From positions 26,027 through 90,026 of the forward strand of contig NZ_CAJTYX010000004.1 in NCBI RefSeq assembly GCF_910583865.1: a DNA stretch of 64,000 bases. Direction: 5' to 3'. Position numbers and translations under genes: made by a program. Below are positions 40,776 to 49,944 of the stretch, piece by piece; the first letter of the stretch is position 1; each line of letters opens with the position of its first letter. Origin of the DNA: an uncultured Muribaculum sp. (GTDB taxonomy: Bacteria > Bacteroidota > Bacteroidia > Bacteroidales > Muribaculaceae). Under the pieces are notes generated by a model, which worked only from the letters and a program-made list of their open reading frames with translations, did no database searches and was not told the origin of the DNA.

Positions 40776-43700
40776 ATGGCATATATCGACAGTTTGAAGA
40801 TGAAAGATGCCTCGATGAGGCTTGTTGATTCTGTTTCTGAAAGGATTTTGGTGCTTGACGGCGCCATGGGTACTATGATTCAGGGCTACTCTTTGACCGA
40901 GGATGATTTCCGAGGAGAGGGGTGGGCCAAGAGTGCCGTGAATATGAAGGGGTGCAACGACTTGCTGTGCATCACGCGCCCCGATGTGATTTCGGAGATT
41001 CATACCGCCTACCTTGAATCCGGAGCGCAAATAATAGAGACGGATTCGTTTAATGCTAACGCGTTTTCGTTGGCTGAATATGGTCTGGAGCATGAGGCGC
41101 GACGCATCAATCTTGCCGCCGCCGGGGTGGCCCGTGATGCCGCCGACCGTTTCATGGGTGCGAATCCCGGTACGGAGGTTTGGGTGGCCGGGAGCGTTGG
41201 CCCTACCAGCAAGTCGCTCTCGATGGCCCAGTCGATTGATGGCTCCGATTCCGCATTTGACTGGGATGCGTTGGTGCATGCCTATTCCGAGCAGATGGAA
41301 GCCCTTATTGATGGGGGCGTTGATCTGCTGATAATAGAGACGGTGTTTGATGCCTTGAACGCCAAAGCCGCCATTTATGCCGCACGTCGCGCGATGGAAC
41401 AGGCCGGTGTGCGTGTTCCGTTGATGATCTCCGTCACTCTGACAGAGAGCGGTCGTACATTGTCGGGACAGACCCTGGAGGCGTTTGTGACCACGGTGGC
41501 TCATGCCGAACCTCTGGCCGTAGGCCTTAACTGCGGTTTCGGGGCTGACGGGATGATGCAGCATCTGGAGACGCTTTCACGTTATCCTTTCGCCGTATCG
41601 GTTTATCCAAATGCCGGACTTCCCAATGAGATGGGACAATATGATGAGACTCCGGCGGTGATGGGCCGCAAGATACGCCGCATGATGGAGCGTGGACTGG
41701 TGAACATAGTCGGCGGCTGTTGCGGGACAACTCCTGACCATATCCGGGAGTTTGCCGGCGAGGCATCGAGGTATGCTCCGAGGCGTATCCCCGCCGCTGT
41801 CGAGGTCATGACACTTGCGGGTCTTGAGGCCGTGGAGGTAAGCCCTTCCCGCAATTTTCTTAATGTAGGTGAGCGTTGCAATGTGGCCGGAAGCCGCAAG
41901 TTCCTGCGTCTCATAAAAGATGGAGCGCTGCAGGAGGCCGTGGATATAGCCCGCACACAGGTGGAGAATGGCGCGCAGGTGGTTGATGTGAATATGGACG
42001 ACGGTTTGCTCGACATCCCCGCTGAGATGTCGCGGTTTATAAGCCGGCTCGGAGCCGAGCCTGATGTAGCACGTGTGCCTGTCATGGTCGATTCATCGTC
42101 GTGGGATGCTGTCATGGCCGGATTGAAGCGCATACAGGGACGTCCGGTAGTAAATTCCATAAGCCTGAAGGAGGGTGAAGAAAAATTTCTCGAACATGCG
42201 CGGGATGTGCGCGAGATGGATGCCGCTGTCGTAGTAATGGCTTTTGACGAGCAGGGGCAGGCGGTCACTTTTGAACGACGTACCGAAGTATGCGCACGCG
42301 CTTACCGGCTTCTTACCGAGAAAGCCGGCATAAGGCCATGCGACATAATCTTCGACCCCAATGTGCTTGCCGTGGGTGCTGTGGTGGATAGCGGGGACGG
42401 CACGACCGATCCTGACGAACTGATGCAGAGCCGTCGGTCGGCGCTCGACTTTCTCCGGACAATAGAATGGATCAAGGCCAATCTGCCCGGCGCCAAGGTG
42501 AGCGGAGGGATCAGCAACCTGTCGTACGCCTTCCGGGCCAACAAGTATGTGCGCAAGGCCATGCACGGTATATTCCTCAATCATGCCATAAAGCTCGGCA
42601 TGGACATGGCAATCGTCAATGCGGCAGAGGCTGTGCCTCTTGATGATATACCGCCACGCCTTCGCGAGGCGATCGACGACCTGCTGCTATATCGCCGCGA
42701 TGATGCTACCGAACGACTGATGGCGGTAGCGGCGGAGATGACAGAGGCCGCGGGCAACACATCCGCGAAGGATCGGGCTACCGGCCAGGAAACAACGCCA
42801 TCTACGCCTTCCGGACGTCTGAGAAAGATGATAGAGCGTGGCGTGACCGACGGGATCGAGTCGGTGCTCGCCGAAACCCTCGCCGAACTCGGCGCGGCTT
42901 CCTCGGTAATCGACGGTCCTCTCATGGAGGGGATGGACCGCGTAGGCACGCTATTCGGCGAAGGAAAACTTTTCCTGCCGCAGGTGGTGAAGAGCGCCCA
43001 TGCCATGAAAAGGGCCGTGGGATGGCTTACGCCTCACATCGAATCGGAGTCGACTGCACGGTCCGCAGGCATGACTGCACGTCGCTCAATGGTAATCGCC
43101 ACCGTGAAAGGTGATGTGCATGACATAGGGAAAAACATAGTGGCCACAGTGTTGCGCTGTAACGGACTGGAGGTGACGGATCTTGGTGTAATGGTTCCTG
43201 CCGCCGAGATTGTTGACCGCGCTGAGGCCGACGGAGCCTCATTCATCGGGCTGAGCGGCCTGATTACCCCTTCGCTGGAAGAGATGTGTGTGGTTGCCCG
43301 TCTTATGGAGGAGAGGGGCATGAAGATTCCGCTTCTTGTCGGCGGGGCGACGACATCGGCCCTCCATACGGCGGTGAAGATTGCGCCATGCTATTCCGGC
43401 CCTGTGATTCATACGCGTGATGCCGCAATGCTCCCGTCGGTGATGAAATCGTTGCTTGATGCGGATGCACGCGATGCATTCCTACAGACGCATGCTGAAT
43501 CGCAGGCAAAGTTGCGTGCCGATTATGAGGCCGAAAGGTTGCGTCGCCGGTCATCGTCGTCTGATGTATCTGTCACTCCGGAGGATGCGCTTGCGATGCG
43601 TCCGCAATTTGATTTTCCTGTAGCCGTGCCGAGGCATCCCGGTCTGACGGATATAAAGATTCCGTTCGCTGAGGCCCGGAAGCTTATAAACTGGCGTGCA

Positions 43701-44567
43701 TTCATGGCCGCATGGGGTCTTGACGCGTCGCTTGGTGCCGTGGCCGAGATTCGCGGATGTGACCATTGCCGCGCGCAATGGCTTGCCTCTATCCCACAGT
43801 CCCGCATGCCCAAAGCCACAGAAGCGATGCAGCTTGCAAAAGAAGCACAGGTAGTGCTGGACTATATAGGTCGTGAGATTTTAAAGGATGGCATCCCGGC
43901 ACGTGTTGCACTGCTTCCGGCAGGAAGCAGAGGGGATGATATCGTTGTAGGGCATGTAGGGTCGGCCATCGTGTTCCCGACTTTGAGGCGATTGGCCGCC
44001 AATGAGGGGGAGACGTCGCTCGCAATGGCGGATTTCGTGAAACCATTGTCAGTCAATGGTGCTCCCGAGGACTATATAGGCGTGTTTGCTGTCACCGTAG
44101 GCGATGGTGTAGAGTCGCGTGCCACAGCTTTGAAGGAGCGCGGCGATGATTACCGCTCGCTTCTTTACAGGACTCTTGCCGACAGGCTCGTGGAGGCCGC
44201 TACCGAGTGGATGCATTGGCATGTGCGCACATCTCTGTGGGGATATGCGCCGGAGGAAGAGACTCCTCAGGGTGCTTTGCTCGACAATTCATACCGTGGG
44301 ATCCGTCCTGCTTTCGGCTATCCGAGTCTCCCTGACCAGTCGTTGATATTCATAGCGGATAAAGTGCTTGATTATGCCTCGATGGGAATAACCCTTACTG
44401 AAAACGGGGCAATGAGTCCCGCCGCATCCACGTCGGGGCTACTGCTTTCGCATCCCCAAAGCCGTTACTTCGTAATCGACAGGCTTGATACGGCACGACG
44501 CGCCGAGTATGCGGCGCGCCGTGGTTTTACAATCTCTGATTTCAATCGGTTTCTACCGCATCTCTGA
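40776..44567 (+). CDS. metH: Cobalamin-dependent methionine synthase
   Basis: Transfers a methyl group from 5-methyl-THF to homocysteine via cobalamin. The 1263-residue protein has the full four-module order: Hcy-binding (LVLDGAMGTMIQ; zinc cysteines in GLNCGFG near residue 250 and GGCCGTTP near 313), pterin-binding (LNVGERCNVAGSRKF, about 360-620), cobalamin cap and binding (GDVHDIGKNIV with the axial His near residue 782, SGLITPS), and the reactivation domain (RPAFGYPSLPD near 1176). The start may be the ATG at 40800 (MKDASMRLVDSV), because the -7 box is only 7 nt before 40776. Confidence 0.96.
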   Translation: MAYIDSLKMKDASMRLVDSVSERILVLDGAMGTMIQGYSLTEDDFRGEGWAKSAVNMKGCNDLLCITRPDVISEIHTAYLESGAQIIETDSFNANAFSLAEYGLEHEARRINLAAAGVARDAADRFMGANPGTEVWVAGSVGPTSKSLSMAQSIDGSDSAFDWDALVHAYSEQMEALIDGGVDLLIIETVFDALNAKAAIYAARRAMEQAGVRVPLMISVTLTESGRTLSGQTLEAFVTTVAHAEPLAVGLNCGFGADGMMQHLETLSRYPFAVSVYPNAGLPNEMGQYDETPAVMGRKIRRMMERGLVNIVGGCCGTTPDHIREFAGEASRYAPRRIPAAVEVMTLAGLEAVEVSPSRNFLNVGERCNVAGSRKFLRLIKDGALQEAVDIARTQVENGAQVVDVNMDDGLLDIPAEMSRFISRLGAEPDVARVPVMVDSSSWDAVMAGLKRIQGRPVVNSISLKEGEEKFLEHARDVREMDAAVVVMAFDEQGQAVTFERRTEVCARAYRLLTEKAGIRPCDIIFDPNVLAVGAVVDSGDGTTDPDELMQSRRSALDFLRTIEWIKANLPGAKVSGGISNLSYAFRANKYVRKAMHGIFLNHAIKLGMDMAIVNAAEAVPLDDIPPRLREAIDDLLLYRRDDATERLMAVAAEMTEAAGNTSAKDRATGQETTPSTPSGRLRKMIERGVTDGIESVLAETLAELGAASSVIDGPLMEGMDRVGTLFGEGKLFLPQVVKSAHAMKRAVGWLTPHIESESTARSAGMTARRSMVIATVKGDVHDIGKNIVATVLRCNGLEVTDLGVMVPAAEIVDRAEADGASFIGLSGLITPSLEEMCVVARLMEERGMKIPLLVGGATTSALHTAVKIAPCYSGPVIHTRDAAMLPSVMKSLLDADARDAFLQTHAESQAKLRADYEAERLRRRSSSSDVSVTPEDALAMRPQFDFPVAVPRHPGLTDIKIPFAEARKLINWRAFMAAWGLDASLGAVAEIRGCDHCRAQWLASIPQSRMPKATEAMQLAKEAQVVLDYIGREILKDGIPARVALLPAGSRGDDIVVGHVGSAIVFPTLRRLAANEGETSLAMADFVKPLSVNGAPEDYIGVFAVTVGDGVESRATALKERGDDYRSLLYRTLADRLVEAATEWMHWHVRTSLWGYAPEEETPQGALLDNSYRGIRPAFGYPSLPDQSLIFIADKVLDYASMGITLTENGAMSPAASTSGLLLSHPQSRYFVIDRLDTARRAEYAARRGFTISDFNRFLPHL

Positions 44568-44592
44568 CGGTGCGGCAAAAGGTTCATTCGAG

Positions 44593-45408
44593 TCAGAAGC
44601 CGTTGATAGCGGCACGTATGACCGAGAGTTTGCGAAGAAGGGTAGGGAGCTGCGCCAGCGGAAGCATGTTGGCTCCGTCGCTCTTGGCGCATGAAGGGTC
44701 GCGGTGTGTCTCGATGAACAGTCCGTCGACACCTGCGGCTATTCCGGCACGGGCTATCGTCTCTATAAGGTCAGGACGTCCGCCGGTCACTCCTGCGGCC
44801 TGGTTGGGTTGCTGGAGCGAGTGGGTGGCATCGAGGATCACCGGCACGCCGAACTTCTGCATGGTGGGTATGCCGCGATAGTCGACGATAAGATCCTGAT
44901 AACCGAAAGTGGTGCCGCGCTCGGTCACTGCCACCAGGTCGTTGCCGGCATCGCGCACTTTGTTTACCGCGTGTTCCATTGCCTCAGGCGACAGGAACTG
45001 TCCTTTCTTTATATTGACCATCCTGCCTGTGCGTGCCGCCGCTACAAGGAGGTCGGTCTGACGGCACAGGAATGCGGGAATCTGCAATATATCGACATAT
45101 TCCGCAGCCATCTCCGCTTCCTCGGCGGTGTGGATATCCGTCACTACCGGCACACCGAAGGTGTCACGCACCTTGCGCAATATTTTCAATGCTTTCTCGT
45201 CGCCGATTCCGGTGAATGAGTCTATGCGCGAGCGGTTGGCCTTACGGTAAGATCCTTTGAATACATAGGGTATGTGTAGTTCTGATGTCACCGCACAGAT
45301 ATTTTCGGCTATATCAAGTGCCATTTCCTCCCCTTCGATCACACATGGTCCGGCAAGAAGGAAGAAATTGTCGTTAACGGATGATTGCAGGTATTCTAAA
45401 GTGTTCAT
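44593..45408 (-). CDS. kdsA: 3-deoxy-8-phosphooctulonate synthase (KDO-8-P synthase), metal-type
   Basis: Condenses arabinose-5-phosphate and PEP to KDO-8-phosphate, a precursor of LPS inner core. The 271-residue protein starts at the ATG 45408 (MNTLEYLQSSVND), overlapping the RsmE stop by ATGA. Family motifs: LLAGPCVIEGEEM, YVFKGSYRKANRS, DILQIPAFLCRQTDL, GTTFGYQDLIVD, DATHSLQQP, LFIETHRDP. The Cys in GPCVIE marks the metal-dependent class; E. coli KdsA has Asn there. It is the last gene of a coupled trio. Confidence 0.95.
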   Translation of the reverse strand: MNTLEYLQSSVNDNFFLLAGPCVIEGEEMALDIAENICAVTSELHIPYVFKGSYRKANRSRIDSFTGIGDEKALKILRKVRDTFGVPVVTDIHTAEEAEMAAEYVDILQIPAFLCRQTDLLVAAARTGRMVNIKKGQFLSPEAMEHAVNKVRDAGNDLVAVTERGTTFGYQDLIVDYRGIPTMQKFGVPVILDATHSLQQPNQAAGVTGGRPDLIETIARAGIAAGVDGLFIETHRDPSCAKSDGANMLPLAQLPTLLRKLSVIRAAINGF

Positions 45409-46130
45409 TGTTTTGCTATTTCGTGTAATTGGTTTAGTATATGGATGGTGTCGGCGGCGACGAGGGCGGCTGTCTCGGTACGCAGTCTGTTGTCGCCAAG
45501 GGTCACCGGTCGGAATCCGCACTCGAAAGCGTTCTTTACCTCTGCCCGGTCGAAGTCACCTTCCGGCCCGATAAGTATCGCCACGCTTTCCGCTACCGGC
45601 GAATATCCCTTGACGAGAGGGACGCGTTCGATATAATCATCGCAATAACAGATGAAACGTTGCGCGCTGCGGCATGAAGATATGAATTCAGTGGCGGAGG
45701 TGAGCGGCGCGATGTGTGGCAACGTGGCTTTCAGTGATTGCTTCATTGCCGATACGGCTATGCGTTCGAGCCGGTCGCTTTTCATTATCTTGCGCTCCGA
45801 ATGGCGGCATAGCAGTGGTACTATGGAGTTGACTCCTATTTCCACGAGCTTCTCTACAAGCCATTCCATGCGGTCGGCATTCTTTGTCGGAGCTACCGCT
45901 ACGGTGATGTCGGTGTGCCATGCGGAAACCACTGTCTCGGCCGTTATGATTTCTATGTCGGCCTTTCGTGGATTATCCGACAAGAGCCGGCATGTGTATC
46001 GGGTGCCACGACCGTCGACAGCGGTAACCATGTCACCGGGACGCGAACGGAGCACTTTTATGGCATGGCGCGCTTCTTCTTCCGGAAGAGTATGCTCAGA
46101 AGCTATGTCAGGGGCGAAAAACTGTATCAT
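45405..46130 (-). CDS. rsmE: 16S rRNA (uracil1498-N3)-methyltransferase
   Basis: A 241-residue SPOUT-fold RNA methyltransferase that modifies U1498 of 16S rRNA. The knotted SAM-binding region shows AILIGPEGDFDRAEVKNA and FRPVTLGDNRLRTETAALVA, with the N-terminal PUA-like barrel before it (SEHTLPEEEARHAIKVLR). The start overlaps the stop of the permease gene by ATGA, and its own stop overlaps the kdsA start, so all three are translationally coupled. Confidence 0.93.
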   Translation of the reverse strand: MIQFFAPDIASEHTLPEEEARHAIKVLRSRPGDMVTAVDGRGTRYTCRLLSDNPRKADIEIITAETVVSAWHTDITVAVAPTKNADRMEWLVEKLVEIGVNSIVPLLCRHSERKIMKSDRLERIAVSAMKQSLKATLPHIAPLTSATEFISSCRSAQRFICYCDDYIERVPLVKGYSPVAESVAILIGPEGDFDRAEVKNAFECGFRPVTLGDNRLRTETAALVAADTIHILNQLHEIAKQ

Positions 46131-47461
46131 GGGTTGGCTACGAATCCGTCGGCACCTGAATTGGTGTCCTCGGCATCAAGGATTTCACGGTGGGTGACAC
46201 CCTCCTTGGGATTACGGAATATGAATATGAACAGCACTGCCACCACAAGGGCATATGCCGCGAAAATGTACCACGATTCTCTCCAGCCTTCAAGCTGCTG
46301 CAGTGGAGTAAGCCCGTCGGCAAGCGCAAGACGGTTGACCACGTATTTCCCGGCGATGAATGTGCCCACTGTCGCTCCGATCCCATTGGTCATGATCATG
46401 AAGAGGCCTTGTGCGCTTGAACGGATGGAGGCATCTGTTTCTTTGTCTACAAACAGTCCACCGGACACGTTGAAGAAGTCGAAAGCCACACCGTAGACTA
46501 TACATGAAAGCACGAGCAGCCAGACTCCGTCGCCTGTGTCGCCAAGTCCGAAGAATGCAAAGCGCAGCACCCATGCGAACATCGATATCAGCATCACGCC
46601 TTTTATCCCGAAGCGCCTGAGGCATACGGGTATCAGCAATATGCATAACGTCTCGCTCGCCTGCGATATAGAGATGATGGCTGTCGCGTTGCGCACTCCC
46701 CAGTCGTTGGCAAACTGTGGGATAAGGCCGAAACTGTTGATGAACGAGGTGCCGTAACTGTTTGTAATCTGCAACGACACTCCGAGAAGCATACTGAAGA
46801 TGAAGAAAATGGCCATACGCCGCTGCTTGAATAGACGGAACGCTTTCAGTCCGAGCATGTCGCCGATAGAGCGTGACTCGCCTTTGTTAACGGGGCATCC
46901 GGGCATGCCGAGAGCATAGAGGGCAAGTATGAGGCTTACCACTCCCGATGTGAAAAACTGGTTGTAATCCATCTGGAACTGAGTGAAGTTGACAAACAGC
47001 ATAGCGCAGATGAAGCCAATGGTTCCGAACACCCGGATTGGAGGAAAGTGCTTTACGGTGTCAAGTCCGGCTCGTGTGAGCGCGTTGAATGCGACTGAGT
47101 TGGCAAGACCTATAGTGGGCATGAAGAACGCTACTGACACGGTGTATAAAGTGAACAACGGGCCGAATTCCGGCGACGGCGAAAGCATGCAGTATACTCC
47201 GGAGGCAATCATGAACGCTCCGGATATGAGGTGACACAGAGATAACATGCGCTGTGCCTGGATCCATCGGTCGGCCAATATGCCCACAACGGCCGGCATG
47301 AACAGGCTTACTATTCCCTGCACGGCATAGAACCAGAAGATGTCTTGTCCCATGCCTATGTTGCCAAGGTATTGCCCAAGAGAAATCAAGTAGCTTCCCC
47401 ACACAGCGAACTCAAGGAAGTTCAGCAGGGCCAGACGCACTTTTAATGTGAATGTATTCAT
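46127..47461 (-). CDS. MFS nucleoside:H+ symporter family permease
   Basis: A 444-residue inner-membrane transporter of the Nuc_H_symport (NupG/XapB-type) branch of the major facilitator superfamily. About twelve hydrophobic segments can be counted. Supporting sequence: the opening LALLNFLEFAVWGSYLISLGQYL, the loop after segment 2 VGILADRWIQAQRML, PPIRVFGTIGFICAML, and the conserved DFFNVSGGLFVDKETDASIRSSAQGLF in the second half. The substrate is inferred as nucleosides from the family only. It starts the coupled permease-rsmE-kdsA unit; the DUF151 gene ends 60 bp upstream. Confidence 0.9.
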   Translation of the reverse strand: MNTFTLKVRLALLNFLEFAVWGSYLISLGQYLGNIGMGQDIFWFYAVQGIVSLFMPAVVGILADRWIQAQRMLSLCHLISGAFMIASGVYCMLSPSPEFGPLFTLYTVSVAFFMPTIGLANSVAFNALTRAGLDTVKHFPPIRVFGTIGFICAMLFVNFTQFQMDYNQFFTSGVVSLILALYALGMPGCPVNKGESRSIGDMLGLKAFRLFKQRRMAIFFIFSMLLGVSLQITNSYGTSFINSFGLIPQFANDWGVRNATAIISISQASETLCILLIPVCLRRFGIKGVMLISMFAWVLRFAFFGLGDTGDGVWLLVLSCIVYGVAFDFFNVSGGLFVDKETDASIRSSAQGLFMIMTNGIGATVGTFIAGKYVVNRLALADGLTPLQQLEGWRESWYIFAAYALVVAVLFIFIFRNPKEGVTHREILDAEDTNSGADGFVANP

Positions 47462-47521
47462 TGCAAGTATAGTGACTTAAAGTTATTTACATGTGGTGGT
47501 TGTAAGGTCGACGGGGCATAA

Positions 47522-48169
47522 TCATTGTGTGCCGGAATTTTCTTTCTTATCCTTTATTATTTTTGAGACATGGGCTGCTTCCTCGTAATTTTCCTCCTGT
47601 ATGAGGGTTGAAAGAATTTTTTCGAGTTCTTCTACTGAATATTGTTCCAGACGCGGACTTTTATTCATGGAATCATCTTCATCATTCATTTGATTGCCCG
47701 GTTGCCCGGTATCGTCGTTTTCAGACTTCACAGTTGCACCTTCGGCATTCGTTTCCTCCATTATGAACCCGGTTTCATCAAGGATGGCCCTGGTGGTGAA
47801 TATGGGGGATTTTGTGCGCATTGCGATTGCTATGGCGTCGGATGTGCGCGAATCGAGCACCACTTCGCGTTCACCGTCGGTAAACGTGAGTTCCGAAGAG
47901 AATATGCCGTCCTCGAACTTGTAGATGAACACTTCTTTGAGTTTTACTCCGAATGCATGTGCGAAGCTCACGAAGAGGTCGTGTGTCATGGGTCTTGGAG
48001 GGATGATCCCCTCCATGCGTATCGCTATGGATTGTGCTTCGGCGCCTCCGATCACCACGGGTATGCGGTATGGGCCGTCGGCTTGCGCGAGTATCAATGC
48101 GTATGCCCCTGACTGTATCTGGCTGTAGGATATCCCGAGCACTTTCAATCTTATCTTGTCGCTGTTCAT
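47522..48169 (-). CDS. Bifunctional nuclease (DUF151) with C-terminal UVR motif
   Basis: A 215-residue protein of the DUF151/bifunctional nuclease family, whose plant and thermophile members cleave DNA and RNA. The N-terminal domain shows VVIGGAEAQSIAIRMEG, PMTHDLF, FEDGIFSSELTF and DSRTSDAIAIAMRTKSPIF. After an acidic linker, the last 40 residues (VEELEKILSTLIQEENYEEAAHVSKIIKDKK) form a UvrB/UvrC-type (UVR) helix pair that is typical of the Bacteroidota version. It starts 51 bp after mnmA and precedes the permease by 60 bp. Confidence 0.9.
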   Translation of the reverse strand: MNSDKIRLKVLGISYSQIQSGAYALILAQADGPYRIPVVIGGAEAQSIAIRMEGIIPPRPMTHDLFVSFAHAFGVKLKEVFIYKFEDGIFSSELTFTDGEREVVLDSRTSDAIAIAMRTKSPIFTTRAILDETGFIMEETNAEGATVKSENDDTGQPGNQMNDEDDSMNKSPRLEQYSVEELEKILSTLIQEENYEEAAHVSKIIKDKKENSGTQ

Positions 48170-48220
48170 CTTCGGATTATTTATTGCTTATCCGTATAAT
48201 GTTTTACCGGACACTATGGT

Positions 48221-49300
48221 TTATATTATGACATTCTGTCCGGTAATTATGCCGCTTCCGTAGCACAGACGTGAGGCGGCATCGTATATGGCTGCGAATT
48301 GCCCGGGAGCTATGCCTTGAACTTTGCTGTCTGATTCGATGACATATTCGCGTTCATTGATGCGTGTAAGCGTGCCGGGAAGGAACTCGGGCATATGCCG
48401 GTTCTTGAACATTATTTTCACAGAATCGGCCGATTCTCCCCATGGGTTGCCGGAAATGAAATGCATTTCGTCGAGATGGAGAGTGCGGCCATATTGCTTT
48501 TCCGTTGAGTATCCTTGTGAGACATAGACCACATTGTCGTGGACGTTCTTTTTTACCACATACCACGGACCTCCGCTCAGGCCAAGGCCTTTGCGCTGTC
48601 CGATGGTGTGAAACCAGAATCCGTTGTGTTCTCCGAGCTTACGCCCTGTCTCAAGTTCGATTATCGGGCCTTTTTTCGTGCCGAGATGTCTTTTGATGAA
48701 ATCATTGTAGTTGATTTTGCCGAGGAAGCATATTCCCTGGCTGTCCTTTCGGAATGCATTCGGGAGGGATGCCGCGATGGCCGTTTCGCGCACTTTCGAT
48801 TTTGGCATAGCTCCGAGAGGAAACATCAGATGTGTAAGCTGGTCATAGGATATGCGGGCAAGGAAATCGGTCTGGTCCTTTACGGGGTCTACGGCTGTGG
48901 CAAGGTATGTGGTGCCGTCGACCAGTTCGGTGGATGCGTAATGGCCTGTGGCTGTCTTGTCGAATTCATGTCCCCAGCGCTGTTCGAAAAATCCGAACTT
49001 TATCATCTTGTTGCACATGATGTCAGGGTTTGGGGTTAGTCCCTCTCGTACCGTGCGCAAAGCATATTCCATGACGTTGTCCCAATATTCCTTGTGCAAC
49101 GAGACGACATCGAACGGTAAACCGTAGCGATGCGCTATGAGACGACACATCTCTATGTCCTCTTCGGCGGAACAATCACCGGATCCGTCGTCAAGACCGA
49201 TACGGATATAGAAAAGGTGCAGGTCGTGTCCTTCTTCTTTAAGGCGGTGCACTACTACTGCGCTGTCTACGCCGCCTGAAATCAACACTGCGATATTCAT
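48221..49300 (-). CDS. mnmA: tRNA-uridine 2-thiolase
   Basis: Forms 2-thiouridine at position 34 of tRNA-Lys, -Glu and -Gln, using sulfur from a relay. The 359-residue protein has the PP-loop SGGVDSAV (residues 8-15), the catalytic Cys pair in NPDIMCNKMIKFG (about C100) and SQGICFLGK (about C195), and the linker HNGFWFHTIGQRKGLG. The start ATG at 49300 is standard. Located upstream of the DUF151 gene and 64 bp after the DoxX gene. Confidence 0.95.
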   Translation of the reverse strand: MNIAVLISGGVDSAVVVHRLKEEGHDLHLFYIRIGLDDGSGDCSAEEDIEMCRLIAHRYGLPFDVVSLHKEYWDNVMEYALRTVREGLTPNPDIMCNKMIKFGFFEQRWGHEFDKTATGHYASTELVDGTTYLATAVDPVKDQTDFLARISYDQLTHLMFPLGAMPKSKVRETAIAASLPNAFRKDSQGICFLGKINYNDFIKRHLGTKKGPIIELETGRKLGEHNGFWFHTIGQRKGLGLSGGPWYVVKKNVHDNVVYVSQGYSTEKQYGRTLHLDEMHFISGNPWGESADSVKIMFKNRHMPEFLPGTLTRINEREYVIESDSKVQGIAPGQFAAIYDAASRLCYGSGIITGQNVII

Positions 49301-49364
49301 CGTCGGGGTGGAGAATTATGGTATGTGTGGGATATGTGTGGTTGATATTGGTATTCCGGAGTCG

Positions 49365-49871
49365 TTATACCTCCTCAAGTTCCTCGGTCTGGGTGTCATC
49401 CTTCCCTCTGGTGGATACTATGTAGAGCGATATGAAATAGTCGAGCGATATTTTACCGGGTCCGGCAAGTGCGAGAAAAAGATATATGCCTATGAACATC
49501 AGGGGCAGGTAACCGGGCTGTGTGCTTGATATCGTATATATCGATGTGTCCGGCATAAGATCGTGGAGTATGTGGTATTCTGCGATTATCATGGCCACAA
49601 GCGGAGGCATGAGCGAGAGGCGGGTCAGGAAACCGACCATTATGCATATGGAGCATATCACTTCTATGCATATCATTACTATTAACGACGTCTCGCCGCT
49701 CATTCCCAGTACTTGTGGGAATGTGTGGCATAGCATCGAGAAGTTGATGAGGTGGCGTATGCCGAACTGAAGCAGCATGACTCCTACGAACAGACGTAGG
49801 AAAAGCCGGGCCATGTTGCTGTAAGTGTAGCCTGTGCCGCGCAGGAATAGGGACTCGATGAAACGTTTCAT
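49365..49871 (-). CDS. DoxX family membrane protein
   Basis: A 168-residue inner-membrane protein. Four membrane segments are visible: ARLFLRLFVGVMLLQFGIRHL (the family's R-x-x-x-G-x-x-L opening), LIVMICIEVICSICIMVGFL, LMPPLVAMIIAEYHI and YLPLMFIGIYLFLALAGPGKISLDYF, the last matching the DoxX C-terminal GPGxxSxD signature. Function in this setting is unknown; relatives associate with thiol redox or oxidoreductases. It follows the DUF5106 thioredoxin-like gene by 73 bp. Confidence 0.87.
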   Translation of the reverse strand: MKRFIESLFLRGTGYTYSNMARLFLRLFVGVMLLQFGIRHLINFSMLCHTFPQVLGMSGETSLIVMICIEVICSICIMVGFLTRLSLMPPLVAMIIAEYHILHDLMPDTSIYTISSTQPGYLPLMFIGIYLFLALAGPGKISLDYFISLYIVSTRGKDDTQTEELEEV

Positions 49872-49944
49872 AGATTATTGATGACGTTGTTGAGGATAGA
49901 CGGATTTATGAATTCTGGTGTATGGAAATGTTTATAGACGGATG

